Shown: piece by piece, positions 1 through 6,280 of the stretch
How positions within the stretch are numbered: position 1 is the stretch's first letter
Layout of the letters: the number at the start of each line of letters is the position of its first letter
Assembly: GCF_000696575.1 (NCBI RefSeq)
Contig: NZ_JMSQ01000031.1
Coordinates: forward strand, 1 to 53,299
Length of the DNA stretch: 53,299 nt
Origin: Siccibacter colletis
GTDB lineage: Bacteria; Pseudomonadota; Gammaproteobacteria; Enterobacterales; Enterobacteriaceae
Direction of reading: 5' to 3'
Program-made: the position numbers and the translations under genes
Notes under the pieces: model-generated
What the model was told of the DNA's origin: nothing
What the model saw: the letters and a program-made list of their open reading frames with translations, nothing else
The model's database searches: none

Positions 1-60
1 GACGCCCGCACCAGTTGCAGCAATAGCAGCACCAATGCTTGAGATTGTGCTTATATCCAT
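1..60 (-). CDS. 5' fragment of a late phage gene, possibly holin
   Basis: Only the first 20 codons are visible, starting at the ATG at 60 and running off the window edge; they encode a small-residue-rich, hydrophobic stretch (SSIGAAIAATGAGV). A GGAAAG ribosome-binding site lies 4 nt upstream. Being first after the Q gene and tRNAs, it sits where lysis genes start in lambdoid phages, so a holin is a reasonable guess, but the fragment is too short to assign. Confidence 0.45.
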   Translation of the reverse strand, partial: MDISTISSIGAAIAATGAGV

Positions 61-84
61 GAGGCTTTCCGGCTGCGTATTGAG

Positions 85-132
85 AATAAAAAAGCGCCGT
101 GACTCTGGAAGATGGGGAAATCCAACGGCGCT
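85..132 (-). terminator. Intrinsic terminator before the late genes (tR'-like)
   Basis: On the minus strand an 8-bp stem (AGCGCCGT / ACGGCGCT) with a 24-nt loop is followed by TTTTTTATTC. It lies between the tRNA genes and the first late gene. That is where lambdoid phages place terminators that Q-modified polymerase reads through. The position is clear; the dependence on Q is inferred. Confidence 0.65.
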
Positions 133-205
133 GAAAACGCCATGCGGCGTAATGTGAGGGTAAGGCAATGTCGGATCTGTGTCCGAAGATACCCTGGCTG
201 GGGTT

Positions 206-280
206 TGGTGCCGGGCAAAGGAATCGAACCTCTGACGCGCAGCTTACAAGGCTGCCGTTCTGCCACTGAACTAGACCGGC
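206..280 (-). tRNA. tRNA-Thr (TGT), phage-encoded
   Basis: Reading the minus strand, a complete cloverleaf is visible: acceptor GCCGGTC/GCCCGGC (one T-C mismatch), D stem GTTC/GAAC, anticodon stem GCAGC/GCTGC with loop CTTGTAA (anticodon TGT), T arm AGAGG-TTCGATT-CCTTT, and an encoded CCA end. It is the last of three tandem tRNAs between Q and the late genes. Confidence 0.88.
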
Positions 281-285
281 TTATT

Positions 286-361
286 TGGTGGAACCCGATG
301 GAATCGAACCATCTCCTAATGCTCTTCAGGCATCCGCGCGAACCATCTACGCCAGAGTTCC
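286..361 (-). tRNA. tRNA-Phe (GAA), phage-encoded
   Basis: Minus-strand cloverleaf: acceptor GGAACTC/GGGTTCC, D stem GCGT/GCGC, anticodon stem GATGC/GCATT with loop CTGAAGA (anticodon GAA), T arm GATGG-TTCGATT-CCATC, discriminator A and encoded CCA. Only 5 nt separate it from the neighbouring tRNA-Thr, so the three are probably one transcript. Confidence 0.82.
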
Positions 362-367
362 AAAATT

Positions 368-445
368 TGGTGGGCCGTGAAGGATTCGAACCTGTCTACA
401 CTTCCCTTATGAGGGGACCGCTCATACCAAATGAGCTTCCGGCCC
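368..445 (-). tRNA. tRNA with CAT anticodon (Met or Ile2), somewhat degenerate
   Basis: Minus-strand cloverleaf with acceptor GGGCCGG/ACGGCCC (mismatch at the seventh pair), D stem GCTC/GAGC, anticodon loop CTCATAA (anticodon CAT) on a stem with one mismatch, and TTCGAAT T loop with an imperfect T stem; CCA encoded. Whether C34 is lysidine-modified (Ile) or the tRNA carries Met cannot be told from sequence. Several mismatches suggest a diverged or decaying gene. Confidence 0.72.
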
Positions 446-454
446 AGAAACGAC

Positions 455-478
455 AAAGCCCCGCAGATGCGAGGCTTT
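455..478 (-). terminator. Hairpin between Q and the tRNA cluster
   Basis: Minus strand: 7-bp stem GCCTCGC/GCGGGGC with a 4-nt loop followed by TTTGTCGTTTC. It could end the early transcript after Q or be a terminator that late transcription passes. The U tract is weak. The 50-nt space to Q (486-535) should hold the late promoter PR', but no convincing -35/-10 pair stands out. Confidence 0.5.
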
Positions 479-535
479 AATTTCTTATGTCACACACATT
501 GATGGCAACATATACGATTTATTCTGCTCATTTGT

Positions 536-1036
536 TCATTGAAAAGCAAGCGAGTAATGAACTTTTTTTGCGATTTTCTTCGCATTATCGCGAACGATGA
601 ACGCATTTTGCATCGGCTGGTAAAGGCAAAACAGTGCAGCGTTGATCACTTCTTTCACTTCACGCCGCACTGTTGATATGCTTGGCTTCTTATACTGGTT
701 TCCGCCTCGCGTCTTCATCAGGCGCGGACATGCGATTGCATGCTGCCAGGTAGCAATGCGAATTTCGCTCGACTGGTACACGTAATAGGCCAAAAGCATC
801 TTGTAGGCGTTCTCGTCGATTGCCTTCAGGTGACTGCCGATGACCTGGCTGATCAGCATGCCGTCATCATCGCTGCATACAGGTCGGCTGCACTGCTGAG
901 GCTCGACGGTTGCCATAAACTTGGCGATCATATTAATCATGGATTTGTCGATGCGGCCGGTCTGCACCCATGCGCCCCATAACTGGAGCTGGCCATCAAT
1001 CCAACGGTGTTGATCTGAGGTAAGTTCCAGTTTCAT
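536..1036 (-). CDS. Q: Phage antitermination protein Q
   Basis: 166 aa. It would act on RNA polymerase paused at the late promoter so that lysis and structural genes are read through terminators. Recognised by the antiterm-Q family pattern: an N-terminal LxLWGAW segment, a CSDDDGMLI motif near the middle, and a C-terminal basic helical region of the kind that binds DNA. Last gene of the nin-like region, immediately before the tRNAs and late genes, as expected for Q. Its ATG overlaps the stop of the upstream small gene (ATGA), so translation is probably coupled. Confidence 0.85.
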   Translation of the reverse strand: MKLELTSDQHRWIDGQLQLWGAWVQTGRIDKSMINMIAKFMATVEPQQCSRPVCSDDDGMLISQVIGSHLKAIDENAYKMLLAYYVYQSSEIRIATWQHAIACPRLMKTRGGNQYKKPSISTVRREVKEVINAALFCLYQPMQNAFIVRDNAKKIAKKVHYSLAFQ

Positions 1037-1197
1037 ACCATCTCTCCTGCTGCCTTTTTTGTCTCTGCCTTGCGGCGCTCACTATTGCGGATAATCTGCT
1101 GTGCTGTCTCGTCTCCGGGGTTGCGACCACCATCGAATCTGAAGCCGCCACGGAGGACGCTTTCGCGCTCGTACTGCTCTATCTGGTGTCTGGTCAT
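1033..1197 (-). CDS. Small phage protein, 54 aa
   Basis: Hydrophilic, charged protein beginning MTRHQIEQYERES and ending KKAAGEMV; no recognised family. Both ends overlap neighbours by ATGA (stop of the 59-aa gene at 1196-1194; start of Q at 1036), the signature of a translationally coupled nin-type string. Function unknown. Confidence 0.7.
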   Translation of the reverse strand: MTRHQIEQYERESVLRGGFRFDGGRNPGDETAQQIIRNSERRKAETKKAAGEMV

Positions 1198-1373
1198 TGC
1201 TGCCACCGTAACGCTGCTTCCAGTTCCATCTGTGGGATTGAGAGGAGGCGCTTCTTCTCTTCTGGGGATAGGTTTGCAACTCCCATGAAAATGACACCTG
1301 CAGGAGTGCGAACAGCTGAGACGTTTCTGCCCCTGAACATCTCCAGCAATGCGATAGTGTTTTGAACGTTCAC
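1194..1373 (-). CDS. Small phage protein, 59 aa, GTG start
   Basis: Starts at a GTG that overlaps the ninG stop codon (GTGA) and ends with an ATGA overlap into the next small gene. The product contains SAVRTPAGVIFMGVANLS and a C-terminal acidic/amphipathic helix. No ATG start keeps the coupling, so the GTG is chosen. Family not recognised. Confidence 0.6.
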   Translation of the reverse strand: MNVQNTIALLEMFRGRNVSAVRTPAGVIFMGVANLSPEEKKRLLSIPQMELEAALRWQQ

Positions 1374-2005
1374 GCTGCTTCCTCCTGCTTCATGGATTTG
1401 AGCTTTGCCCGGTATTCGTCGCGAATTCGGATGTAGTCTTCGCGGCGGTAGTTGGTCATTTCGTGGGGGCCATTGAGCCAATCGACGTACTCCTGCCCAT
1501 AACGAGCGACTAAGCCCGCCTCGTATTGCTGAGCTACCGTCGATTCTTTTGCGGTGTACTTCCCTGCGCCTGCATTACATGATTTGCATTGCTTATGGGC
1601 GTTACGCTCTTCAAAGCGCAACTCAGGATTAGCGCCGACTGTTTTGAAGTGACCACAGTCCCATTGGCCGCCATGCAGATCTGGAGGGTTGGCCTCTCCA
1701 CAGCTGATACACGGCAGATCGGCATCCCTAGCCCGGATGAAGGCATTGAAAGCCTGCTGCGCCTGCGCCTTGTAGTAACCCGTGGGGCGCAACTCTGCGA
1801 TTCTGGCACGGCGACGCTTACGGCCTTCCTTCTCAGCCTCATGCTGGGCCTTGATGCGCTTAGCCTCGGCTTTCACCTTCTCTTTGGCGCGAAGTTCGAG
1901 AGCGTAGATAGCGCCGTGCTCAGGGCTGCACCAGACGATATTTGAGTACGCTGGGTGGAACCATTCCCCACATACTTTGCATTTGCGGCGCGCAGGTTTA
2001 GCCAT
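1370..2005 (-). CDS. ninG: NinG / Rap recombination protein
   Basis: 211 aa, close to lambda NinG (Rap), an endonuclease that cuts branched recombination intermediates and promotes phage recombination with plasmids. An N-terminal zinc motif (CKVCGEW...WCSPEH), a lysine/alanine-rich coiled-coil linker (about 38-75), then a second zinc-ribbon region with CISCGEANP, WDCGHFKTVG and HKQCKSCNAG typical of the HNH-like NinG core. The start overlaps the preceding 52-aa gene by 8 bases. Confidence 0.95.
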   Translation of the reverse strand: MAKPARRKCKVCGEWFHPAYSNIVWCSPEHGAIYALELRAKEKVKAEAKRIKAQHEAEKEGRKRRRARIAELRPTGYYKAQAQQAFNAFIRARDADLPCISCGEANPPDLHGGQWDCGHFKTVGANPELRFEERNAHKQCKSCNAGAGKYTAKESTVAQQYEAGLVARYGQEYVDWLNGPHEMTNYRREDYIRIRDEYRAKLKSMKQEEAA

Positions 2006-2156
2006 CTTTCTTCACCTCCGAGCACTTGAATGTGGTCTTACCGACGAAGAAACCACCATTTCGACGGCACTCTTCGGCGACCACGTGGTGTGCTGAAACC
2101 CAACCCCACTTGTAGGCAAGGTAAATAGCGAGGCAGAACAGGATTCCCTTAAGCAT
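1998..2156 (-). CDS. Small single-pass membrane protein, 52 aa
   Basis: Starts MLKGILFCLAIYLAYKWGWV: one predicted N-terminal transmembrane segment, then a soluble tail with two cysteines (EECRRNGG, FKCSEVKK). Start chosen because a GGAGG ribosome-binding site lies 5 nt upstream of the ATG at 2156; longer upstream readings run through ninE. Overlaps ninE by 8 bases and ninG by 8 bases. No recognised family; small membrane proteins are common in nin regions. Confidence 0.7.
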   Translation of the reverse strand: MLKGILFCLAIYLAYKWGWVSAHHVVAEECRRNGGFFVGKTTFKCSEVKKDG

Positions 2157-2319
2157 GTTTCCTCCGTGCCGCGAGTCGCAGCCATTTCTGATCGACGAGA
2201 CGGGCGGTGTAGCCCTTGAGGGTTGGGATTTCTGAAGGTGAAGGCGCAGCTTTGCGTCGGCGCGCTGGAATGCGGAAGATTGCACGCTCGATGACTTTAA
2301 CGAGAGGGCTATGCATCAT
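2149..2319 (-). CDS. ninE: NinE-like protein, 56 aa
   Basis: The C-terminal half (KGYTARLVDQKWLRLAARRK) resembles the lambda NinE ending (YTAHLWDIRWLRERARK), and position between ninB and ninG matches. The lambda cysteine-containing N-terminus is not conserved, so the match is partial. Two adjacent ATGs (2319, 2316); the first overlaps the ninB stop (ATGA) and follows AGGAGG closely, the second gives better spacing. Function of NinE is unknown. Confidence 0.62.
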   Translation of the reverse strand: MMHSPLVKVIERAIFRIPARRRKAAPSPSEIPTLKGYTARLVDQKWLRLAARRKHA

Positions 2320-2771
2320 GCCTCCTGATTATCGCGCAGCTGCTGATATTCGCTGCTTTCAGGGATCGGCAGGTGGCAGCCGATATTCATCGCCCACGCT
2401 TCCACTTTGCACAGGAAGATGTGCATCTCACCGGCTTCCAGTTTCGAGGTGTGGCGCAGTGACTGAACAGAAGTTACCTCGCCACTGACAACGTCAACGC
2501 GCTCTGTGGTTTCATAGCCGAGATAGGTGTGCTTCAGTGCGTCCTTAACCCAATCAGGAGTAGCGAAGGACTTGCCGCGCTTGATGAGGTATTCGCTGAT
2601 GACACCAAACCACATATGGGCCATGGCATTTTGCGAAAGGCTGCGGGTTTCACGCCATGGCTTGATAATCAGGCGATAGCATTCTCCTGATTCAAGCATC
2701 GGCTTCAGTTGCTGTCCTATTGCGTCAAAGTTAGTGGTATGCAGGCGGATGCCGTCTTTTGGGAAGTTCAT
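2316..2771 (-). CDS. ninB: NinB / YbcN-family recombination protein
   Basis: 151 aa. Contains SLSQNAMAHMWFGVISEYL, the counterpart of the RSLDQNRKLW segment of lambda Orf (NinB), followed by WVKDALKHTYLGYE and LRHTSKLEAGEMHIFL, a pattern shared with DLP12 YbcN. These proteins bind single-stranded DNA/SSB and help recombinases load. First sizeable gene after the internal promoter at 2923-2951. Start ATG overlaps the stop of a 32-aa upstream gene (ATGA). Confidence 0.82.
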   Translation of the reverse strand: MNFPKDGIRLHTTNFDAIGQQLKPMLESGECYRLIIKPWRETRSLSQNAMAHMWFGVISEYLIKRGKSFATPDWVKDALKHTYLGYETTERVDVVSGEVTSVQSLRHTSKLEAGEMHIFLCKVEAWAMNIGCHLPIPESSEYQQLRDNQEA

Positions 2772-2866
2772 ACGCCACCTCCGAAAGGTAACGCAGAATG
2801 CAGAAAATCGCAGGTGCTTTTCAGCATCTGTGACAGAGTGAGGAGTTCAGATTGTGTGTGCGCCAT
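2768..2866 (-). CDS. Small phage protein, 32 aa, coupled to ninB
   Basis: ATG at 2866 preceded by GGGGA; product MAHTQSELLTLSQMLK... ends GGGV. Stop TGA overlaps the ninB ATG, so it may serve mainly to bring ribosomes to ninB. No recognised family. Confidence 0.5.
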   Translation of the reverse strand: MAHTQSELLTLSQMLKSTCDFLHSALPFGGGV

Positions 2867-2893
2867 AATGTCCCCATTGCGGCGCGATGCTCA

Positions 2894-2920
2894 GGTTGTC
2901 AGTTGTTCAGGCTGACAACC
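2894..2920. repeat. Perfect 9-bp inverted repeat at start of nin transcript
   Basis: GGTTGTCAG and CTGACAACC arms separated by 9 nt, directly downstream of the -10 of the predicted nin promoter, so it overlaps the expected start site. Its half-sites do not match the cI/cro operators of this phage, so it is either a 5' RNA hairpin or an operator for another regulator. Confidence 0.6.
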
Positions 2921-2922
2921 CA

Positions 2923-2951
2923 ATTATGACGTATGAGCAGATAATTATCAA
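2923..2951 (-). promoter_or_regulatory. Sigma-70 promoter for the nin-Q segment
   Basis: Minus-strand TTGATA, 17-bp spacer, CATAAT. It lies just beyond the terminator at 2964-2985, which closes the upstream early genes, and 57 nt before the first nin gene. This gives the nin-Q block a start independent of PR. Confidence 0.6.
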
Positions 2952-2963
2952 AACGTCCCGCAA

Positions 2964-2985
2964 CAAAAAAGCCCCTTTCGGGGCT
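2964..2985 (-). terminator. Intrinsic terminator in the PR operon
   Basis: Minus strand GCCCC-GAAA-GGGGC followed by six T. It lies 5 nt after the 22-aa gene. Its stable tetraloop hairpin implies that PR transcripts need antitermination to reach ninB-Q, or that the following promoter takes over. Confidence 0.85.
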
Positions 2986-2989
2986 TAGT

Positions 2990-3058
2990 TCACAGTAGTG
3001 ATTTAATGGCGTCGGCTATCCATGCTGCAGCGAAGATATAAGTGATGAATGAAGGCAT
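2990..3058 (-). CDS. Hydrophobic 22-aa phage peptide
   Basis: MPSFITYIFAAAWIADAIKSLL, mostly hydrophobic. Its ATG overlaps a TAA (TAATG) that would be the natural stop of the upstream gene if an 8-bp duplication at about 3073-3095 were absent, which suggests original stop-start coupling. Ends 5 nt before the terminator. Too short for homology calling. Confidence 0.4.
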   Translation of the reverse strand: MPSFITYIFAAAWIADAIKSLL

Positions 3059-3617
3059 TAATCAGTCTCCGGCTGCGGTGCTGCGGTGCTGCGGACAGCA
3101 TGGCCTTATAGGCACTTAATGCTTCATCGGCGTTTAGAATAACGATATCTCCTGCGGCAGCCAGCATCGTCTCTGTCGGATCAACAGGCACCAGCTTCCA
3201 GCCATCCGGCACCTGCACTGGCTGCGCTGACTTCAGCATGGCGGCGCGGTAGGCGTTCCACCCAGCGTTATACGCTATCTGTTCTTTGTCATTTGATGGA
3301 TAGGGAATCAGGGCTTCCGGCAACTGCAATTGCTGCGCTGCTTGCGGGGCGGCATACAGCTTGAAACCGTCCGGGAAGTTATCCCAATCAGCGCAACCAT
3401 CGCCAGCAAGGCACTTGACGTAAGCGCGCGGATAGCACCCCTCATCGTCCTGCTCCCCTAGCACTACTTCGGCCACCGGCTCCTGCGCTTCGGCGGCAAG
3501 CAGGCGGCGGGCCATTTCTGCAATTTCGACGTCCTTCACGCTGAAGGATTTACTGTGATTTGGTCTGGAATATTCGGCATGAATTTCTTCAAGACGCTCT
3601 TTGGTGAATTTGGTCAT
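3003..3617 (-). CDS. Ead/Ea22-like phage protein with frameshifted C-terminus
   Basis: 204 aa. N-terminal helical part (EEIHAEYSRP...AEMARRLLAAEAQEPVAE), then the segment VPDGWKLVPVDPTETMLAAA and YKAMLSAAP that recurs near the C-terminus of many early-region phage proteins. An 8-bp tandem duplication (GCACCGCA) just after SAAPQ shifts the frame; removing one copy would give the ending SAAPQPETD and stop at 3060-3058. The present frame adds about 25 unrelated residues. Function unknown; such genes are usually nonessential. Confidence 0.75.
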   Translation of the reverse strand: MTKFTKERLEEIHAEYSRPNHSKSFSVKDVEIAEMARRLLAAEAQEPVAEVVLGEQDDEGCYPRAYVKCLAGDGCADWDNFPDGFKLYAAPQAAQQLQLPEALIPYPSNDKEQIAYNAGWNAYRAAMLKSAQPVQVPDGWKLVPVDPTETMLAAAGDIVILNADEALSAYKAMLSAAPQHRSRRLINAFIHHLYLRCSMDSRRH

Positions 3618-3627
3618 GGGTTAGTCC

Positions 3628-3804
3628 TCAGTATCCAGAGTAGGCGCGGAGTGATGCTATTCTCGCGGTGATATCATTGATGATTTCTTCCACCACCACT
3701 GCGTGCTCATGCTCATCACGCAAGACGTCAAGGGAGCTGTCTATTTCACGGAGCATATCCTGCTGCCATTCAATATCTTCTGATTCCGGGATTTCGTATT
3801 TCAT
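3628..3804 (-). CDS. Small acidic phage protein, 58 aa
   Basis: Begins MKYEIPESEDIEWQQDM; helical, acidic, with a C-terminal INDITARIASLRAY helix. Start at 3804 chosen because GGAAAGGAG lies just upstream, overlapping the end of the previous gene. No recognised family. Confidence 0.65.
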   Translation of the reverse strand: MKYEIPESEDIEWQQDMLREIDSSLDVLRDEHEHAVVVEEIINDITARIASLRAYSGY

Positions 3805-3806
3805 AC

Positions 3807-4184
3807 TCACTCTCCTTTCCACTGCCGCCCATACGCCTGGATGGCTTGCTCGAATCCAGACTGATTATCTGTTTGCCCTAAACTGAAGCCATGCTGAAGA
3901 CCATGACGAAACGCGCTGTCTTGCAATTTGTCGGCTGTTTCGAGCTTCACCTCCAACTCTGCGATGCGCTTCTCTTTGGCTTCCAGCTCATCCAGCATCG
4001 CCAGCACGGCATCGGGGTTGGCGGCTTCGTTAAACACGTTAACGGCGGCGATGTCTGCATCAAGCTGAGTGCCTTCATGCTGTGAAATATCGAATATATC
4101 GTCTGCTGGCATAACGCTGAGACGGTCATGCGCTCCAGTTGCCTTCTCCGCCACATCTCGTAGCGCCTTTTTGTCGATGCTCAT
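3807..4184 (-). CDS. Ead/Ea22-like early phage protein
   Basis: 125 aa. N-terminal MSIDKKALRDVAEKATG motif and central VLAMLDELEAKEKRIAELE coiled coil are typical of the Ead/Ea22 group of lambdoid accessory proteins; C-terminal region contains GFSLGQTDNQSGFEQAIQAYGRQW. ATGA overlap with the gene upstream. Function unknown. Confidence 0.72.
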   Translation of the reverse strand: MSIDKKALRDVAEKATGAHDRLSVMPADDIFDISQHEGTQLDADIAAVNVFNEAANPDAVLAMLDELEAKEKRIAELEVKLETADKLQDSAFRHGLQHGFSLGQTDNQSGFEQAIQAYGRQWKGE

Positions 4185-4387
4185 GCTGCACTCTCCGCCA
4201 TATGCTCGCGAATCTGAGCGATAAGTTCTTCTGCGTCTACCTCGAATGATTCCAATGTCTCGCAGCCACCAACCTTCGCACCGGCGATGCGATAACCACC
4301 GGAATCATTGCTGACGCAAAGTGATAGGCCACCCAACTGGTTGTGTGAAACTTCTATATAAACATTTCCCGGCTTTAGTTCGCTCAT
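4181..4387 (-). CDS. Phage hypothetical protein, 68 aa
   Basis: MSELKPGNVYIEVSHNQLGG..., predicted beta-rich, acidic C-terminus (DAEELIAQIREHMAES). Overlaps both neighbours by 4 bases, so it belongs to the coupled string between the helicase and ead-like genes. No family recognised. Confidence 0.65.
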   Translation of the reverse strand: MSELKPGNVYIEVSHNQLGGLSLCVSNDSGGYRIAGAKVGGCETLESFEVDAEELIAQIREHMAESAA

Positions 4388-4578
4388 TGCTTGGCCCCCA
4401 TGCGTTTTATTTCTACCGGCTGCACAGGGATGGCGTTAAGCTCACCATCGTCCAGCGCTGCGAGTTGAGCAGATACCAGTTTTGCCTCCCATTCATTCAA
4501 TGTGCGGATATAGCCCTGGCCTGTTGATGCATCGGTGAATACCAGTGCAGCATTTGAAATCTCAATGTGACGACTCAT
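4384..4578 (-). CDS. Phage hypothetical protein, 64 aa
   Basis: MSRHIEISNAALVFTDASTG..., no recognised domain; 4-base overlaps with the genes on each side. Its place within an unbroken coupled gene series is the main support. Confidence 0.65.
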   Translation of the reverse strand: MSRHIEISNAALVFTDASTGQGYIRTLNEWEAKLVSAQLAALDDGELNAIPVQPVEIKRMGAKQ

Positions 4579-4877
4579 GCTGATGCTCTCCCGTATACCG
4601 TTAATATTCGTTTCATCACCGGACTGTTACGGCACTCAGCGCAGATAACGTTGATGCCGGTTAGCGGGCCAAACTTTGCTCGCTCTTCATCGGTGGTCAG
4701 GCGGTAGGTGTTGTCATGCCATTTGCGGTGAACAACGACTGTTTCACCTTCTCTGGTCATGCGCTGTGCAGCTGACGTTACGATGCTGCGTTCCACACCC
4801 ATTGCGTCGGCGACCTCTTTAGTCCGGAATGTGCTGTGATTTTTCATCCACAGCATGATTGCTTGTCTGCCTGTCAT
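4575..4877 (-). CDS. Winged-helix-like phage protein, 100 aa
   Basis: The first half reads as a helix-turn-helix/winged-helix fold (IMLWMKNHSTFRTKEVADAM, RSIVTSAAQRMTREGE, then a VVVHRKWHDNTYRL wing). The C-terminus has a CAEC pair that could bind metal. Its ATG shares a base with the helicase stop. Probably DNA binding; specific role unknown. Confidence 0.68.
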   Translation of the reverse strand: MTGRQAIMLWMKNHSTFRTKEVADAMGVERSIVTSAAQRMTREGETVVVHRKWHDNTYRLTTDEERAKFGPLTGINVICAECRNSPVMKRILTVYGRASA

Positions 4878-6280
4878 CAGAAGCCTCCTTTTTGCTTGGG
4901 CTTACTTTCTCTCTCGATCGCTCTCGAACGCGCCTGAGCCTGGTCAGTGTCGTAAATAGCGCCGTTACGCTGCTCGCAGTACACGACACCGGAGTGACCG
5001 TGCCGGTTGAGGCGTAGCAATAATTCCGTTTCGCTCTGGTTGGCGTTTTCGTCGTATGCGCCTTCGCGGTAAATGCCTATCCAGTAATCGCAGTCCTGCT
5101 CTATCTGCCCTGTATCGCGTGAGTCGCTGGGAAGCGGGCGTTTGTTCTGTCGCTTCTCCAGTTCACGGTTGAGCTGAGTAAGCAGCACCACAACGCAGTC
5201 CAGCTCTTTAGCGAGGTTCTTGAGGCCTTTTGTGATAAGCCCATAAGCCAGGTCGTTACGGTCGGCTTTCTCGGCGCTCATCAGCGTCAGGTAATCAACG
5301 AGAACCATGCCTACTTTTCCCTTCTCTCGCTTGATGCGGCGGGCTTCAGAGATGATGTGAGAGAGTGACGCACCCGGGGTGTCGTCGATGAAAAGGTTGC
5401 CGGATTCAGCCATCTGAAGCGCCCGGGCGTTTGCATGAGCAAACTCATCCTGACTGTCTGCGCCACGGTAGAAGATGTCCGTGTTGCAGCCAGAAAGCTG
5501 GCCTATCATGCGTTCGAAAATCTGCTTATCAGGCATTTCCAGGCTGAACATAATGGCCGGCAATTCTTCTTTCATCGCGCAGTTGATTGCCAGCTGGCTG
5601 TACAGCGTACTCTTGCCCATTTTTGGCCGAGCGCCGATAACCAGAAGCGATCCGCGTACCAGGCCTTTCGGTTCAAGCATGTCATCGAGTGACTGAATGC
5701 CAGTGGAAAGGCCTCGCGATTTCTGCTGAGGGTCAAAGCGTCCTTCCAGCTCAACCAGCCAGTCTTCCATGACGTCCATGAGCGGACGTGCGCCACGGCG
5801 GCTACCGGTCTTAGCGTGGTCAGTCATCTGGGTGAAGATGGCCTGTACCGCTTCGTACTTCTCGGTGGCGCTCATTCCGTTCCGGGCGTAAAGCAGTTCG
5901 GTCGCTTCCGTCAGGCGCTGGATGCCGTAGCGCTCCATTGCGGTTTCACGGACCCGGTAGGCATACGCGACGATGTTTGCAGCGCTGGGCGTGTTTTTGG
6001 AAAGCTCAGCGAGGTATGCAAATCCGCCAACAGAATCGGTGAGTGATTTGTTTTCCAGTGCATCGAACAGCGTCAGCAGGTCTACAGGTTTCTGGTCGCG
6101 GTACATCGCTCGCATTTCGGTGTAAATCACCTGGTGAGCGCGGCTGTAGAACGATTCAGGCTTGAGGATTGCCAGCACCTGCTGAACGCGTGAGCTGCTG
6201 TCGTCGTCCAGCATCAGGCCGCCGAGAACGCTTTGCTCTGCTTCAAGGCTTTGCGGGACTGGGTTTACTATGTCAGTCAT
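4877..6280 (-). CDS. DnaB-family replicative helicase (P22 gp12 type)
   Basis: 467 aa, full length for the DnaB family. N-terminal DnaB domain (PQSLEAEQSVLGGLML) and C-terminal RecA-like ATPase with Walker A GARPKMGKST, Walker B VGMVLVDYL and LLTQLNRELEKR. Such phages bring their own helicase rather than a lambda P loader, so the adjacent O-type protein would recruit this hexamer to the origin. ATGA overlap with O stop. The product would unwind phage DNA during theta replication. Confidence 0.96.
   Translation of the reverse strand: MTDIVNPVPQSLEAEQSVLGGLMLDDDSSSRVQQVLAILKPESFYSRAHQVIYTEMRAMYRDQKPVDLLTLFDALENKSLTDSVGGFAYLAELSKNTPSAANIVAYAYRVRETAMERYGIQRLTEATELLYARNGMSATEKYEAVQAIFTQMTDHAKTGSRRGARPLMDVMEDWLVELEGRFDPQQKSRGLSTGIQSLDDMLEPKGLVRGSLLVIGARPKMGKSTLYSQLAINCAMKEELPAIMFSLEMPDKQIFERMIGQLSGCNTDIFYRGADSQDEFAHANARALQMAESGNLFIDDTPGASLSHIISEARRIKREKGKVGMVLVDYLTLMSAEKADRNDLAYGLITKGLKNLAKELDCVVVLLTQLNRELEKRQNKRPLPSDSRDTGQIEQDCDYWIGIYREGAYDENANQSETELLLRLNRHGHSGVVYCEQRNGAIYDTDQAQARSRAIERESKPKQKGGF

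Noticed and set aside
3003-3617. Reading the long C-terminus of the ead-like protein as a native domain
   Set aside because: The tail begins exactly at an 8-bp tandem duplication, and the other frame restores a conventional ending and stop-start coupling.
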